NCBI GenBank assembly: GCA_023014485.1
Contig: JAJOZX010000922.1
Location: 625,001-689,000, forward strand
Length of the DNA stretch: 64,000 bases
Direction of reading: 5' to 3'
Source of the DNA: Bathynomus jamesi
Taxonomy: Eukaryota > Arthropoda > Malacostraca > Isopoda > Cirolanidae
Of this stretch, positions 12,332-23,617 are shown piece by piece. Position numbers and translations under genes: made by a program. The notes under the pieces were generated by a model, which saw only the letters and a program-made list of their open reading frames with translations, was not told the DNA's origin and searched no databases. Each line of letters opens with the position of its first letter. Positions within the stretch are counted from its first letter, which is position 1.

Positions 12332-12490
12332 CAGTTGGCTGAGTTGGCTTGCCAGTATTTATCCACCCCAGCTTCTTCTGCCCCTGTAGAGCGACTGTTT
12401 AGTGTGGCAGGGAAGATTTTTCGTCCCAAGAGGTGCACCTTAACTGATGAGCGGTTTGAAGAGTTGATGTTTGTAAAATGTAACCAGTAA
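12332..12490 (+). pseudogene. hAT transposase C-terminal (hATC) fragment
   Basis: About 52 codons in one frame, ending at TAA 12488-12490. They include ASSAPVERLFSVAGKIF, the hallmark of the hAT dimerisation region with its conserved glutamate, then RPKRCTLTDERFEELM. Nothing upstream in the element continues the protein, so this is the last readable part of the parent hAT. Confidence 0.88.
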
Positions 12491-12815
12491 CGAATTGTTT
12501 TTGTTTATTATTGACGAAATGGTTTTTAGTAATGCTCACTTTTGTTTACTTTTAACTTGAACAAATCTCAAAACGGGAAGAAATAATTGATAGAAGTCAC
12601 AACTTGTCAATTTGAAACGTATTTGTATTTGTATTTGCCAAATAAAAAAGCTGCAAGTGTGTACGGTATTTGTATTTGACAGTTCCAAAATTACCATATT
12701 TGTATTTGTAGTTGACAAAGTGTATTTTATTTACCCCAGCCCTGATATGTACATATAATCCATAAAAGAGGCACTGTAAAGCGATGCTACAACTTTTAAA
12801 CACACAGACACACAC

Positions 12816-12847
<32 letters not shown>

Positions 12848-12850
<3 letters not shown>

Positions 12851-14076
12851 AAACACAGACCGTGCATGGAACAAGGAACTCTTCTGGGAAAATTAAATCC
12901 ACTATAGTCCGAATAAGTAATGGTAAATGACAAATACCATAGTTTTTCTTTTCATGATGCTAGCCCGACGTGGGCAACGGGTCTCTCGCAAAGAGGTCCC
13001 ATAAATATAGCTTCCCTCACCAGCTATCTGCAAAGCAGACAGGATCCAGCTTGGGGACATGGATCTAGGGTTTAAAGCAAGCCTAGTCCCACTACATTCA
13101 GAACCTCTATATAAGTAAAAGACTCGTTGCATTCACGTCGGATTGAATAAATCAAGAAAAAGGGGTAACTATTGTATTTTTAGCCAAAAAAACAAAACTT
13201 AAACCTCAACCGGGACATTGAGCGTCCACTTTTCAAGGCACGTAACACGTCCGTTTAATATACACAAACTCAGAATGGTCCCCTGAGAAACTTATATGTT
13301 AAACACAGACCGTGCATGGAACAAGGAACTCTTCTGGGAAAATTAAATCCACTATAGTCCGAATAAGTAATGGTAAATGACAAATCCCAAAGCTGGATCC
13401 TGTCTGCTTTGCAGATAGCTGGTGAGGGAAGCTATATTTATGGGACCTCTTTGCGAGAGACCCGTTGCCCACGTCGGGCTAGCATCATGAAAAAGAAAAA
13501 CTATGGTATTTGTCATTTACAATTACTTATTCGGACTATAGTGGATTTAATTTTCCCAGAAGAGTTCCTTGTTCCATGCACGGTCTGTGTTTAACATATA
13601 AGTTTCTCAGGGGACCATTCTGAGTTTGTGTATATTAAACGGACGTGTTACGTGCCTTGAAAAGTGGACGCTCAATGTCCCTGTTGAGGTTTAAGTTTTG
13701 TTTTTTTGGCTAAAAATACAAGTTACCCCTTTTTCTTTGATTTATTCAATCCGACGTGAATGCAACGAGTCTTTTACTTATATAGAGGTTCTGAATGTAG
13801 TGGGACTAGGCTTGCTTTAAACCCTAGATCCATGTCCCAAAGCTGGATCCTGTCTGCTTTGCAGATAGCTGGTGAGGGAAGCTATATTTATGGGACCACT
13901 TTGCGAGAGACCCGTTGCCCACGTCGGGCTAGCATCATGAAAAAGAAAAACTATGGTATTTGTCATTTACCATTACTTATTCGGACTATAGTGGATTTAA
14001 TTTTCCCAGAAGAGTTCCTTGTTCCATGCACGGTCTGTGTTTAACATATAAGTTTCTCAGGGGACCATTCTGAGTT

Positions 14077-14090
<14 letters not shown>
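12848..14090. repeat. Inverted/tandem cluster of an unclassified repeat unit
   Basis: A ~450-bp unit occurs in minus orientation (about 12848-13297) and plus orientation (about 13600-14080), with a shortened foldback copy between them (13298-13600). Shared landmarks are ACACAGACCGTGCATGG, GAACTCTTCTGGGAAAATT, TAGCCCGACGTGGGCAACGG and CATTCTGAGTTTGTG. A similar unit plus an inverted stub lies at 47205-47870. The plan of one full unit facing a truncated inverted unit resembles the ends of Penelope-like elements here, but no protein proves that. Open frames in the unit repeat with it and are not genes. Confidence 0.8.
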
Positions 14091-14100
<10 letters not shown>

Positions 14101-14113
<13 letters not shown>

Positions 14114-14946
14114 GAGAGAGAGGGAGATAAATATCTCTTATAAAACACATCGAAACAGAAATTGACCTTTCAATTATTTTGCAAGCTTAGTACACAGAAC
14201 AGAACATGCAACCCAAACCCGAAAAAGAAAACACGAACACGAACAGGGGAGTCCTCAGTCTCCATCTCTCTCATTTCTCTCCTCTTCCCATCTGTTCTTG
14301 AAATGGGGTTGGAGAGATAGCAAAATTTGCCACTGAAGATGCCGCATCACCATGCGGAGATGAGACACCGGCGTACAACGTCGAAATTCAACCCGCTGAG
14401 GGTTTCGAGACAAAATATGGCTCGCAGAGACCTACATTTATTACTAAAGAGAATAGTGCTCACCGTGTTTCTGAAGAGGAGCTACAAAATGGAACGCCGG
14501 GATTGGGATATGGCCCCGAAATCTAAATGAAGGCTGGGTATTCATTCGAAATAGACGTCAGGCGGGGAATGCGAACGAGGGACCTAAGCCGGTCATTGCT
14601 GCCATCTTAGAATTAACCCTGTCCAATGTTCATTCTTCCCTCTTGTTAATTCCGAAACGAGGGATCAAGATACGCTGCAGATTGAGAGAAACTTGTGAAA
14701 GTGTTCCTTCAACTGAGATAAAGAACATAAAACCTATAGATACGATATACCTTTTAGAATCATGACTGGAGATGTCATTGTAAGGTTTGATCTTTATTAA
14801 CATTGATCTATAAACTGAAGCATATTAGAAAAGAAGTTTAATTAGCGTAGTTTTTATTTTAACACAATATGCAATCCTAGATTTAAGAGGACATCAGTAG
14901 TGACGAATAAATTGATCTTCGGTATATATATATATATACTCATGAC
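14101..14946. other. No recognised feature
   Basis: A GC-richer patch at about 14220-14640 holds a 67-codon open frame (14327-14530) with no recognisable domain. The rest is AT-rich and ends in (TA)n near 14922-14937. Confidence 0.5.
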
Positions 14947-15952
14947 TAGGGCGACCCAAAGTTAATAAAGTTAATAATAAGGTTAAAAATTGGGAGCTAT
15001 TGAAGAATAGGGACCCCAGCCTTCTTTAGTTAGGCTTATAAGGCTAACTAACAAAAATATCACGACCTAACCTAACCAATCGTTAGGTTAACTGTACGCC
15101 CTTGACGATTGGTTAGGTTAGGTCATGATATTTTCGTTAGTTAGCCTTATAAAGCTAACTAAAGAAGGCTGGGGTCCATATTCTTCAATAGTTCCAAAAA
15201 TTTTTATTAGGTTAATAAAGTTAATATTTTAGTTATGGGTTAATAAAGTTAATAAAATTATTAATAAGGTTAAACATTTGCTATTGTAAGTTAAAACTTT
15301 CGTGATGGACTAATAAAATAAAATTAACAAAAATGTGGAGTTGAACTGCGTAATAAATGATTTCCGGTTCTCTAATATGTTATAATAGGGCCTACGCATT
15401 CTGGATTCTTATTTACACAGAGTCTACACATTGATTAATGGTGATCTTACAACCTGATTATGTATTATTTCTACATTACTCTTTCGTTATTTATCGACGT
15501 AGTGTTTTTCGGAGCTTTTCTACATTTGGTAGTTAGGCATGTATTCATACAATATGGGAATACAATGTGAATATTATGTTTTGGCTTTTATTGTTAAAAT
15601 CAGTTCAGGAGTACCGTAAATCACACGTTTAATTAACTATATTAATTTTGTTTAGCTTTTAGGCAGAATATATAAATTTCAAACATGCCTAAAACTGCCA
15701 GCTTTTGCGAAAATCCAGGCAATTATTACTAGCCCCCGGGTGAATTTGTTCAAACTCCAACAACATAACTAAATAAGTTCGTTAATAATTTCATAAACAA
15801 ATGAATGTGATGCGTTTTATTTTATTATTAAGCGTTAATATTTATCCACAAATAAGTTGCGAGTAAAGAATTTTTTAGGTTAAATAAAGTTAGTAATTGT
15901 TAAGAATAAAGTTAATAATTTCAATTTTTTAGGTTAAAATTGGGTCGCCCTA
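14947..15952. mobile_element. Non-autonomous element with TAGGGCGACCC ends
   Basis: TAGGGCGACCCAA opens it and TTGGGTCGCCCTA closes it. Flanks CTCATGAC and TTCATGAT agree at six of eight positions, suggesting an old hAT-type target duplication. The interior is AT-rich with repeated GTTAATAA and contains a nested palindromic MITE. No transposase frame is seen. Confidence 0.65.
14993..15195. mobile_element. Palindromic MITE, diverged copy
   Basis: The two halves are reverse complements through GGCTAACTAA, CACGACCTAACC and the outer CAGCCTTCTTTAG. Related copies with clear 8-bp target duplications lie at 28200, 33084 and 34456. The outermost bases of this copy differ from the consensus ends GGATCACCTGA. 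Confidence 0.8.
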
Positions 15953-16109
15953 TTCATGATTAAATCACAAGAAAAAAAGAGTTAACGCAAAAACAATAAC
16001 AAAACAAATATTAAGAACGTTTAAAAGGAAAATACAGAAATATAAAGAATTTGCCACTAAAAATCTTGTTGGTATCAAAATTGCATGCATTGCTCAGTTC
16101 TGACGTTCC

Positions 16110-16157
<48 letters not shown>

Positions 16158-16473
16158 GGAGGAGATTGTAAACACTAACCGACCAGGGAAGTACTCCGGG
16201 GGAAGAGGACGTTAGGCAGGAGACAGGGAGTGCTGGAACTCCCGTTTCTCCTGTCACTGTCCTCCTTAACTGATCTTTTTCCGTGTCTCATCGACCCTCG
16301 AGCAGTCCAGCAAGTTCTCAAACACACACTTCTCCTTCTACTTTTTACTACACATGCGTCACATGCATCTTACACAATACACAATCTTTTCAAAATTTAT
16401 ATAAAAACAATGGCATTCTTGAGCCTCGGAGACCTTGATTTTGGCTCTCTCCTTCTTATATATATATATATAT
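15953..16473. other. No recognised feature; (CA)n/(TA)n tract
   Basis: Contains (CA)n followed by (TA)n at about 16111-16155 and a (TA)n run at 16460-16473 where the hAT element inserted. The small frames 16075-16257 and 16230-16577 have no recognisable product. Confidence 0.5.
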
Positions 16474-16754
16474 CAGTGGCGACTCGTGACATTTTTGTTC
16501 AGGCATGCAATGTTATGGAATGGAAGAAAAACATCCGCCTAACCCTCTTGCCCAAACTTTGCATATTGTTTACATAGAACTTAGCAAATTAAAGGTGTTT
16601 TACAAACTTTTGGGGACCTCTTTGAAGGAAAGTTCATTTAATGTTAGGCTTAAATATGCGAACAAAAAATTAGACATATTTATATATAGTAGTTACCGAA
16701 TTGATCTAAAGAAAAAGATACAAATTTAAAATTTACCTTAATAATTGTGAAGCA

Positions 16755-18643
16755 TTATTTGAATTGAAATTCTGCTCTCCTAGTTTTCCTGCAAAATTCT
16801 TCGATGACCAAATTGTAAAAGTACTCTCGATTCTCCATAAGCTTCTTGAGGAAATTTTTTTCAATTGAAATTAAGGCAAGATTAGATAGCCTTTCTTCAC
16901 TTTGGGAACTCCGTAAATAACTTTTAATTCTTTTAAGCGCAGAAAATGATCGCTCAACACTTGCTGTCGATATTGGTATAGTTAGAATCAAATTCGTCAA
17001 TTTATATTTCCTTAAGACCTTTGTGCATTTCGCTTTCCAGTAGATATTTTAGGAGATCAGCAACATTCTTTTTGGCAAAAGATTTGTGCGAATATAAAAC
17101 ACACAATTCAGAACGGAGACGAGGAAACTCAAAAAATGAATTGTAGCTTCTTTTCAAAGATTCAAAAGCTCTCTCTGGGAAAGTAACATCATAGAACTCA
17201 AATTTTTTGCAATCTAAAAGCTCAATGAATTCCAATTTTTCCATTGAACTGAAACGCTCTTTCATTTGAAGAAGTATATTATCGAATATTTCATGAAATA
17301 GTTGACTATACTTCTCTTGTGGAGAAAGACTCTGTTTCCTTTTACATACAGGTTCACCACATCTTTCTGTTATCAAGTCCCACATATCTGCAAATTTTGT
17401 ATCCCTTATTTGTTTGATTTTTTTCATAGTGCTTTCAACGGTGATTGAGCTATACACAATATCCATAGATTTTGTTTGCAGCACATTAAATAGATATTCA
17501 GTAAAAGGAAAAATTGAAGAAAATACTTCTAATAAAAAATTTAAATCGAAAGTATCGATACCAGCAAGCAATCCGCGTGCACTATTTTTTGTTTTTTCAT
17601 CAAATTTCTTTGGGTTTTCAAGAATGCTTTTTAAAAGATCTATTATATCTTCTTTATTTTCCTTAACTCTTTCAACTAGACGAGATGAATAGTTCCACCG
17701 CGTTGGAGCCAGTTTAGGAAACGCTTTCCAACAACTTTGTCAAGCATTGAAGTTCGCTTAGTTGAACTGCTGAAAAATGATGACAAACTTCCTAATACTG
17801 AAAAAAATTATTACATTCGGAAATTTCAGCGACAGCTTGGGATAAAACAAGGTTAAGTTTATGGGCGTAGCAGTGAAGAAAATAGCCTCTGGTACAGTTT
17901 CTCTAATCTTTGTTTGTACTCCATTAAGATCGCTCCCCATAACAGCAGCACCGTCGTAGGTTTGAGCAACTAATTTTTTCAAACAGCCCAGTTCACCTAG
18001 TTGCCTATAGATAAATCAGAAATCGCTCCTGCACTTCTATCATTGCTGACGTCATTGAATTTTATAAATCGTTCACAAATCTCTCCATGTTTATTAACAT
18101 AACGAACAACAGTAGAGAGTTGAGAAAAACAGCTGACATCAGATGTTTCATCTAATAAAATCGCCACATACATGCAGTCGATAAGCTCACGTTATATTTG
18201 TTCTAACATAACTGCACTAATAGATTGAATTATGTCATTCTGATAGCAGATGATGTTCCCTTAAAAACAGTCGCAGTTTTTAAATGGTTTTGAAGCTTTT
18301 CATCGAATTCTCCCATACAAAATACCAATTCAATATAGTTACCCCTATTGTCAGCGTTTTCTTCTTCATTGTGACCGCGAAATGCTAATTCTTGCATACC
18401 TAAAAAACATGTTATCCTAATCAAACGTTTCAAAATTTCTCGATTCTTATTAACTTCTTCGTTATGTCTGGAAATGGCAACTGATTTCTGCTTGTCGAGT
18501 ATTAAATCAATTCTTTCTGACTTTCCAAATGTTTTAAGATCAACAAATGCATTTATGTGAGCAAGAGATTTTTCATGGCGAGAAATTGCAGTATGTAAAT
18601 TGTTTAAATCGTCGTATCCACGACTAACAGAATTTGAATGCAC
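16755..18643 (-). pseudogene. hAT transposase, multiple frameshifts
   Basis: Pieces in order on the minus strand are as follows. 18643-18230 is an N-terminal part with ISRHEKSLAHINAF. 17982-17758 starts LVAQTYDGAAVMGSDLNG, the second catalytic aspartate region (D in YDGAAVM). 17571-17002 is the helical insertion domain (MLAGIDTFDLNFLLEV). 17000-16755 is the hATC domain with ISTASVERSFSALKRIKSYL. The style matches hAT proteins related to zinc-finger MYM-type 1-like sequences. At least three frameshifts or stops separate the pieces, so the gene is dead. Confidence 0.88.
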
Positions 18644-18844
18644 CTATAAAACTGAATGCATGCCGTATTATTTTCATTAATTAAAAAAAAATCAGAACAA
18701 AGCTTTTTAATTATTTTTAGTAAAAATATTAAGTAAATTTTCTAAGCATATTTTAAAACATATTGCCTTTTGAATTTAGCTATGAGGCTCAAAAAAAATA
18801 TCTTATGGATAGTGAGAAGTCTCCTTAAAAATTGCCCAAGGCAA

Positions 18845-19008
18845 GGCGGTGTAAACAAAATCATGTCTTATTTCACTAGACAATTAAGAACATTTTTCTG
18901 TACCCAGACTGAATTAGTGAATGCTTTAGCTACAAGTATTTCGATCTGTGTACAGAAAAATGTTCTTAATTGTCTAATGAAATAAGACATAATTTTGTTT
19001 ACACCGCC
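18845..19008. repeat. Inverted repeat near the 5' end of the hAT element
   Basis: Arms 18845-18901 and 18951-19008 are near-perfect reverse complements (GGCGGTGTAAACAAAAT, GTCTTATTTCA, AACATTTTTCTGTAC) around a loop of about 49 bases. It may be a foldback insertion or an extended hairpin of the element. Confidence 0.85.
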
Positions 19009-19160
19009 CAATAGCCAGTACATGCGTGATTGAAGCCTTAGCCTATTTTTAGTTTCTGAAAATTATTTTTGTCAATTATAATCCTTACTTACATCTGAAA
19101 AGAGAACATATTTAACGCGCATGCATTGCATGCGTTGCATTCATTAAGAAATCGCCACTG

Positions 19161-19206
<46 letters not shown>

Positions 19207-19886
19207 AACGCCCATACAACGTCATAAATTTATTTATTATATTCCAGTAAGAACATGTTTGAAACTTGTTCGAATGTTTACATGCGTGCAGTCACGTAGC
19301 CTTTTCTGGGATTCCCCTTAGGTCTACTTGGAATTTATATCCAAACTTATGTTTATAATTTATGTCAAACTTCTATTGTATTTTATATTATTAATAACTC
19401 CCCAATTTTGCAAACCCAACATTTGTATAATTTACAGAAAATCGCAGCACATTGCGATATGTTGGAAATATTGATAACTAGAAATCCCCCTGCGCCTTGC
19501 ACAACAAAAACTCCCCGAAATACACCCTTGGCCTTAGGGTAAGAGTGGGAGAAGCGAGTGTATTACTAAAACATCCGCTGGTTCTCCCTTAATGTGTATA
19601 CTAAATTTGGTGTAGATTGCCCTAACCGTTTACGTGTGTATAAACGAACAGATGTCATCATCTTCATCATCCCCTACATATATATATATATATAATATAT
19701 GATTGCGCCACGAAATAAAACGTAAAATTTGCACTAAATTTGAAATTTAGTCTGTCGTGCATATTAAAATATTTACTTACTATAAAATAATTTTAATTTC
19801 ACGAATAATGTAAAGATAAATAAGTGGAAAAAGAATTTAATATATTTTAGTTATATGAATACCATGTAATAATAATACTGTATATA
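19161..19886. other. Spacer with (TA)n(GT)n, no gene
   Basis: (TA)n then (GT)n at 19161-19206. The middle has a phrase near 19600 (TTTGGTGTAGATTGCCC, AACCGTTTACG) like conserved untranslated parts of some LINEs, but too little to classify. (TA)n recurs at 19676-19694. Confidence 0.5.
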
Positions 19887-19910
19887 CAGAGGGTGTCACA
19901 AAGATATATA

Positions 19911-20383
19911 CAGCCAGTCCTTGTTTATCGCAAGTTCGCTTATCGCAATTTCGATTTAACGCAAATTAGTTTCATTTGTTCGACCAAAAATCGAATACCA
20001 CAACATGTGTTTCGCATTATCGCGAGTCAGCGCCAGACAAAATTCAAAATTGGCGCGCGACTTTTCCAGCTGTGCCTAATTATGTAGGCCTAATTATGCA
20101 CGATATATTGTATGCTTATTTTTTAATGTTTTACATGCGTTTATTTATTATTTATATGTGTATTTCCTAATGTTCTAATGTTTGGTATCTATTTGTGGTA
20201 CTTGTATATTTTTGTGCTGCTTATGTCCGAAAAATCACCCCAGATAACCAAAAAATTTTCACCGGAATGCATCTTCTCCTTAATACATGGGTTTCTATGG
20301 GAAAATGCGTTTTGAATATCGCAATTTCGCTTATTGCAGCCCTTTTTAGGAACGCAATCCTTGCGATAAGCGAGGACTGTCTG
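19911..20383. mobile_element. Pogo/Tigger-like MITE
   Basis: Ends CAGCCAGTCCTTGTTTATCG and, inverted, CAGACAGTCCTCGCTTATCG, flanked by TA. The ATCGCAA blocks repeated inside both ends are typical of pogo/Tigger termini. There is no DDE transposase. It is nested in the mariner. Confidence 0.75.
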
Positions 20384-21013
20384 TACACACTTTCGTACGC
20401 TACAATAAATTCGCATACTGTTTTTCAGCTTTTAGATGCGTTTCATTCGAAAGCAAGCATATCTCAGTACTTTCCAACATAACAGCATAACGCTGATGCC
20501 AGGTGAAACATTATAGTAGTTGTTCGAAATATCCACCATCGGCATCCACGCACGTATTCTAGCGTCTGGCAGCACAGAGGGGCACGTTTTTAATTAAAGG
20601 AATGGCATTATGGCAGTGCAAGCATCAACGATTCTCTGTTGGAGTGCCTGGATGGTCATGTTTTTTTCTTTTTCTATGGCGTATACCGTTATCCTCCAAC
20701 ACACCCCATGATGATGTGAGGCGAGATTTGGAGAGCATGGTAGGTATTTACACTGGTCCACTCGCAGAACTCAAGACTGATCTGGATTGTCTTCAATCAG
20801 TGCTTGTAAGGCATGTGAAATGTACAGTTTTAAATTTGCGCCCAGCAGGATTCGGAGGACACTTGATTTTAATATCCCGGATTTACGAACATATTGTCGT
20901 ATAAACTTTTGTAGCGAACATTCGAAGGTGGCTAATACAGCTGCAGTGTTCTTCCCGCAAAGTGTGTGTGGACTCACAGAATACCTTTTACAGAAGTCTA
21001 CGCGGTGCCTTCG

Positions 21014-21563
21014 CAGTGGTGTAGTGCTAAATAAAGAAGTGAGGGAACGCATTTTGAAAGTGTTACTCAGATGCGGGGGGTACAATGGCGAGCGCGGCGA
21101 GCCCATACAGCTGGGGGTCCGGGGGCACTGTAAGCCCCCCGGGAAATCTTTTGAAATCTGACCAATTTCAGGGATATTTTGAGGTCATATGCACTGGATA
21201 TTAGGATATATTCCAAGGTTGAAGATGCAGTATTTCCAGTGTCATTAGATATACGACATCCAGTACGATCAATAAAAATAGCTAACAACTGGAATGATTA
21301 ACTAAAAAAAGTTAACAACTGGTACGCCGTGGTGACTGTTTCACCAGATCTTTATAGGCTAGCATTGCCTCAGTCGAAGCTAAAAGAAATGAAGCAGTTA
21401 ATGATTCTTTCTCATATTTCTTCTAGGGGTGGGAATTAAAATTTCATGACGTTAGAGATTTGTAAGTTCGGATTTATTTGAAATAGTGAGGGAACGCCGT
21501 TCCGTCTACCAAAAAAAGTAAGGGAACGCCGTTCCCACGCGTTCCCACAGCACTACACCACTG
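21014..21563. mobile_element. hAT-type element (CAGTGGTGTAGTGCT ends)
   Basis: CAGTGGTGTAGTGCT at the left and its inverse at the right. GAGGGAACGC-type blocks lie inside both ends. It shares terminal sequence with the MITE at 4394. The flanking duplication is unclear. It splits the transposase of the surrounding mariner. Confidence 0.78.
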
Positions 21564-21878
21564 TGCAGCCTTCGGCCTCGAATGTGTTCTTCAAACGTGC
21601 GCTTACGAGGTGGGTTGGTGGTGGAGATCCATATTCATATTTGCTCGTTGCATCTCTATATCCTTTCAAATTTCCAGCACTACTTCAGCATTTGTTTATG
21701 CTGATCAGGCCTCATGTTCACCATTTTGGTGGCACACTGAAAACATATGGCATCAGTGGTATGCTGCTTCGTTGCAAGGTACCGTCATCTGCGAGTTTCA
21801 CATTAAACACGTCTGAACAGTGAGGGACAACAGACCTTTATACGGAAGTGCATGTTGAAACATCTTTCTGGGACACCC

Positions 21879-21904
<26 letters not shown>

Positions 21905-21910
<6 letters not shown>

Positions 21911-22080
21911 ATTATTTCACGAAAGTAACACGTGAAAAATATTTATGATGAATAAAACTACGAAGGAAAGGAAACAGAGTGGTGCTCAAGCGCTTTCGTG
22001 TTCCTGAGGATGTCATTAGACGAAAGCGCTTGAGCACCACTCTGTGTTTCCTTTCCTTCGTGGTGTCATTCATCATATAT
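21905..22080. mobile_element. Penelope-like element terminal hairpin remnant
   Basis: Begins with TTATTTCACGAAAGTAACAC and contains AGTGGTGCTCAAGCGCTTTC followed by its inverse. This is a miniature of the ends of the large Penelope palindrome at 42178-44812. The junction carries CCTGAGGATGTCATTAGACG. No coding sequence remains. Confidence 0.78.
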
Positions 22081-22346
22081 ATATATATATATTTGCCCCC
22101 GGAAAAAACTTGCAGTGCATCTTATTCCTGATGAATCATGCACCCGGGCCTATAAACACCCAGGATTGCCTACAAAGTAAATTAACAAGAACGCACGTGG
22201 AAGAACAATGGAGTGGACTGTTCATTTGAACAATGTTAAATCAAAGCATTGTTGTTTTTATTGGTGATAAACCACGTATGGAAGCCTCGTTTGTAACGTT
22301 GGCCCCTCTACAAATTTGACAGTGATGCTTCGGGTTTAGGGGGGAG
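22081..22346. other. Short spacer, nothing recognised
   Basis: (TA)n at 22076-22091, then sequence without a recognisable feature. Confidence 0.5.
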
Positions 22347-22551
22347 GGGCACGTTGTAGCCACGTCGTAACACCGCTTCCCGTTAGATCGACGAGGTTAA
22401 GCAACATCGAGTCTGTTCGGTAGTTGGATGGATGATTCTTCTCGGCATTCAGATGATGTACCGACCTGTGGTTCGGGCCCTACTTATAACTGTAGATCCC
22501 CTCCGTCATATGACCTTTGCTGTTACAAACGAGGTTAGACAACCAAAAATC
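22347..22551 (+). mobile_element. SINE with 5S rRNA-derived head
   Basis: The 5S-like head runs CACGTCGTAACACCGCTTCC, then ACGAGGTTAAGCAACATCG, then GGTAGTTGGATGGATGA, matching the order of the 5S internal promoter (A-box, intermediate element, C-box). The body has GTGGTTCGGGCCC, CTGTAGATCCCCTCCGTC and ATATGACC. The 3' tail is a run of ATC/ATT steps to about 22620. Confidence 0.85.
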
Positions 22552-22724
22552 ATTATCATCATCATATTGTTATCATCATCATATTGTTATCATCATCATA
22601 TTGTTATCATCATCATTATTATGCTAAGAGCTGCTTGTACCCTAAATGAGTGTATTCCGGGAGCGACACTTTGTGAAACAGTAAAGCCTTATTACTTTCA
22701 ATCTAAGATTTAACCTGTAAAAGC

Positions 22725-22762
<38 letters not shown>

Positions 22763-22763
<1 letters not shown>

Positions 22764-22905
22764 GCCTCGGTGGTGTAGTGGTTAGAGTCGCTGACTACGA
22801 AACCATCGGCCCCGGGTTCGAGACCCGACGGCAGCCGGCGTGCAGCAAAACCCAGCTGTTCATCCTTCCACACAATAAAGAAAGTGGTTGGTAGATAAAT
22901 GGGTA
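22763..22905 (+). mobile_element. tRNA-derived SINE
   Basis: A-box-like TGGTGTAGTGG at 22771-22781 and B-box GGTTCGAGACC at 22815-22825 with normal tRNA spacing. The 5' and 3' acceptor arms do not pair, so this is a tRNA-derived SINE head and not a tRNA gene. The body after it (CAGCAAAACCCAGCTGTTC) differs from the 5S-headed family. Confidence 0.75.
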
Positions 22906-22907
22906 CT

Positions 22908-23045
22908 CTAGGTGGCCTAGTGGTTAAGACGCTGGGCTGCTGATGGGGCGTGGTTCGGATTCCACGTTAAAACTGTAGGTCTAGGTGGAGTGAAAAGCTT
23001 GACCTTCGTCAGAATGAACAATTCGGGCTGAAGCTAACCAAAGGT
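22908..23045 (+). mobile_element. tRNA-derived SINE, second family
   Basis: A-box-like GGCCTAGTGGTTAAGACGC and B-box-like GGTTCGGATTCCACG, then AAACTGTAGGTCTAGG, which echoes the tail of the 5S-headed SINEs. (TA)n follows at 23050-23067. Confidence 0.65.
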
Positions 23046-23067
23046 TTTATATATATATATATATATA

Positions 23068-23327
23068 AGCAACGCAAGGGGGTTCTAAGCTCGTGCTCTT
23101 GAGTGCTCTTTGTGCTCGTTTGTACGTGCTTGTTCCTGGAGGTTTCACGTGCGCCCTCCCGGCCCTAGCACCCAAGGATGATGGAGCTCGACCCTGCAGT
23201 CCTTGGTCTTTTTCCACTTCGACTGTCCCCTCCACCCTTTCTTTTTCCTGTCTTTCCTCTCACTTTTTCTTTGTTTTTCCGCCGAGATATGCCCTTTTAA
23301 ATAGAGGCGAATCGGTTCTTCGGGAAC

Positions 23328-23335
<8 letters not shown>
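23068..23335. other. GC-richer insert ending in poly(A)
   Basis: A compositionally distinct block (GCGCCCTCCCGGCCC and CT-rich sequence) ends in an A-run that merges into (TA)n. The look is that of a retroposed sequence, but I cannot identify it. Open frames on both strands have no recognisable domain. Confidence 0.35.
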
Positions 23336-23362
<27 letters not shown>

Positions 23363-23580
23363 TAAAGTAAACTTTTTGTTGAATATCATTAGCGTATTTC
23401 ATATAATTTTCATTACATGAAAGAACCCCTCCCCCTTATTTAAATCTTAACGTGTCTCAAACCCCTGTCATTAGGTGATAAATGGCCCAGTGGATTAGAC
23501 TCGGGTTTTGTTTAAATGGCACTTATGTGGGGGGAACATGTTTTACGCAACGCTGAATACCCACGCACACATGTACGTAT

Positions 23581-23617
<37 letters not shown>

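Larger units (their letters stand above)
10745..12744 (+). mobile_element. Decayed hAT element with two nested insertions
   Basis: The left end is CAGGGCAGGGGTCAAATA and the right end inverted is CAGGGCTGGGGTAAATA. Both ends carry repeated TATTTGTATTTG blocks. The left flank is a (TA)n tract at 10678-10744. The only transposase sequence left is a C-terminal hATC piece at 12332-12490. A mariner derivative (10833-11207) and a LINE piece (11282-12170) lie inside. Confidence 0.75.
16474..19160 (-). mobile_element. hAT element, broken transposase
   Basis: Ends CAGTGGCGACTCG and inverted CAGTGGCGATTTC, with ATATATAT on both sides (8-bp duplication in (TA)n). It is 2687 bp long and carries minus-strand remains of a hAT transposase across most of its length. 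Confidence 0.9.
19887..21879 (-). mobile_element. Decayed mariner with two nested elements
   Basis: The left end GAGGGTGTCACAAAGATA and right end (inverted) GGGTGTCCCAGAAAGATG lie in TA. Minus-strand remains include PPPTHLVSARLKNTFEAEG (N-terminal, near 21600) and GILKSSVLRILLGANLKLYI with ALIEDNPDQS (near 20780-20930), typical of the DD41D mariner N-terminal half. The reading frame is split by a hAT element (21014-21563), and a pogo/Tigger-like element sits in the left part (19911-20383). Confidence 0.72.

Noticed and set aside
12902..14044. Repeated frames starting MQRVFYLYRGSE
   Set aside because: They repeat because the DNA unit repeats in opposite orientations; no domain, and the version at 47.2 kb does not preserve the frame.
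14327..14530. 67-codon open frame in a GC-richer patch
   Set aside because: No recognisable domain, no homologous repeat in the window, and basic low-information composition.
22763..22835. Candidate functional tRNA gene
   Set aside because: A- and B-boxes are good but the acceptor arms do not pair, and a SINE-like body follows.
23068..23335. Processed host pseudogene
   Set aside because: Ends in A-rich sequence but no protein or RNA could be recognised, so it is listed only as an unidentified insert.
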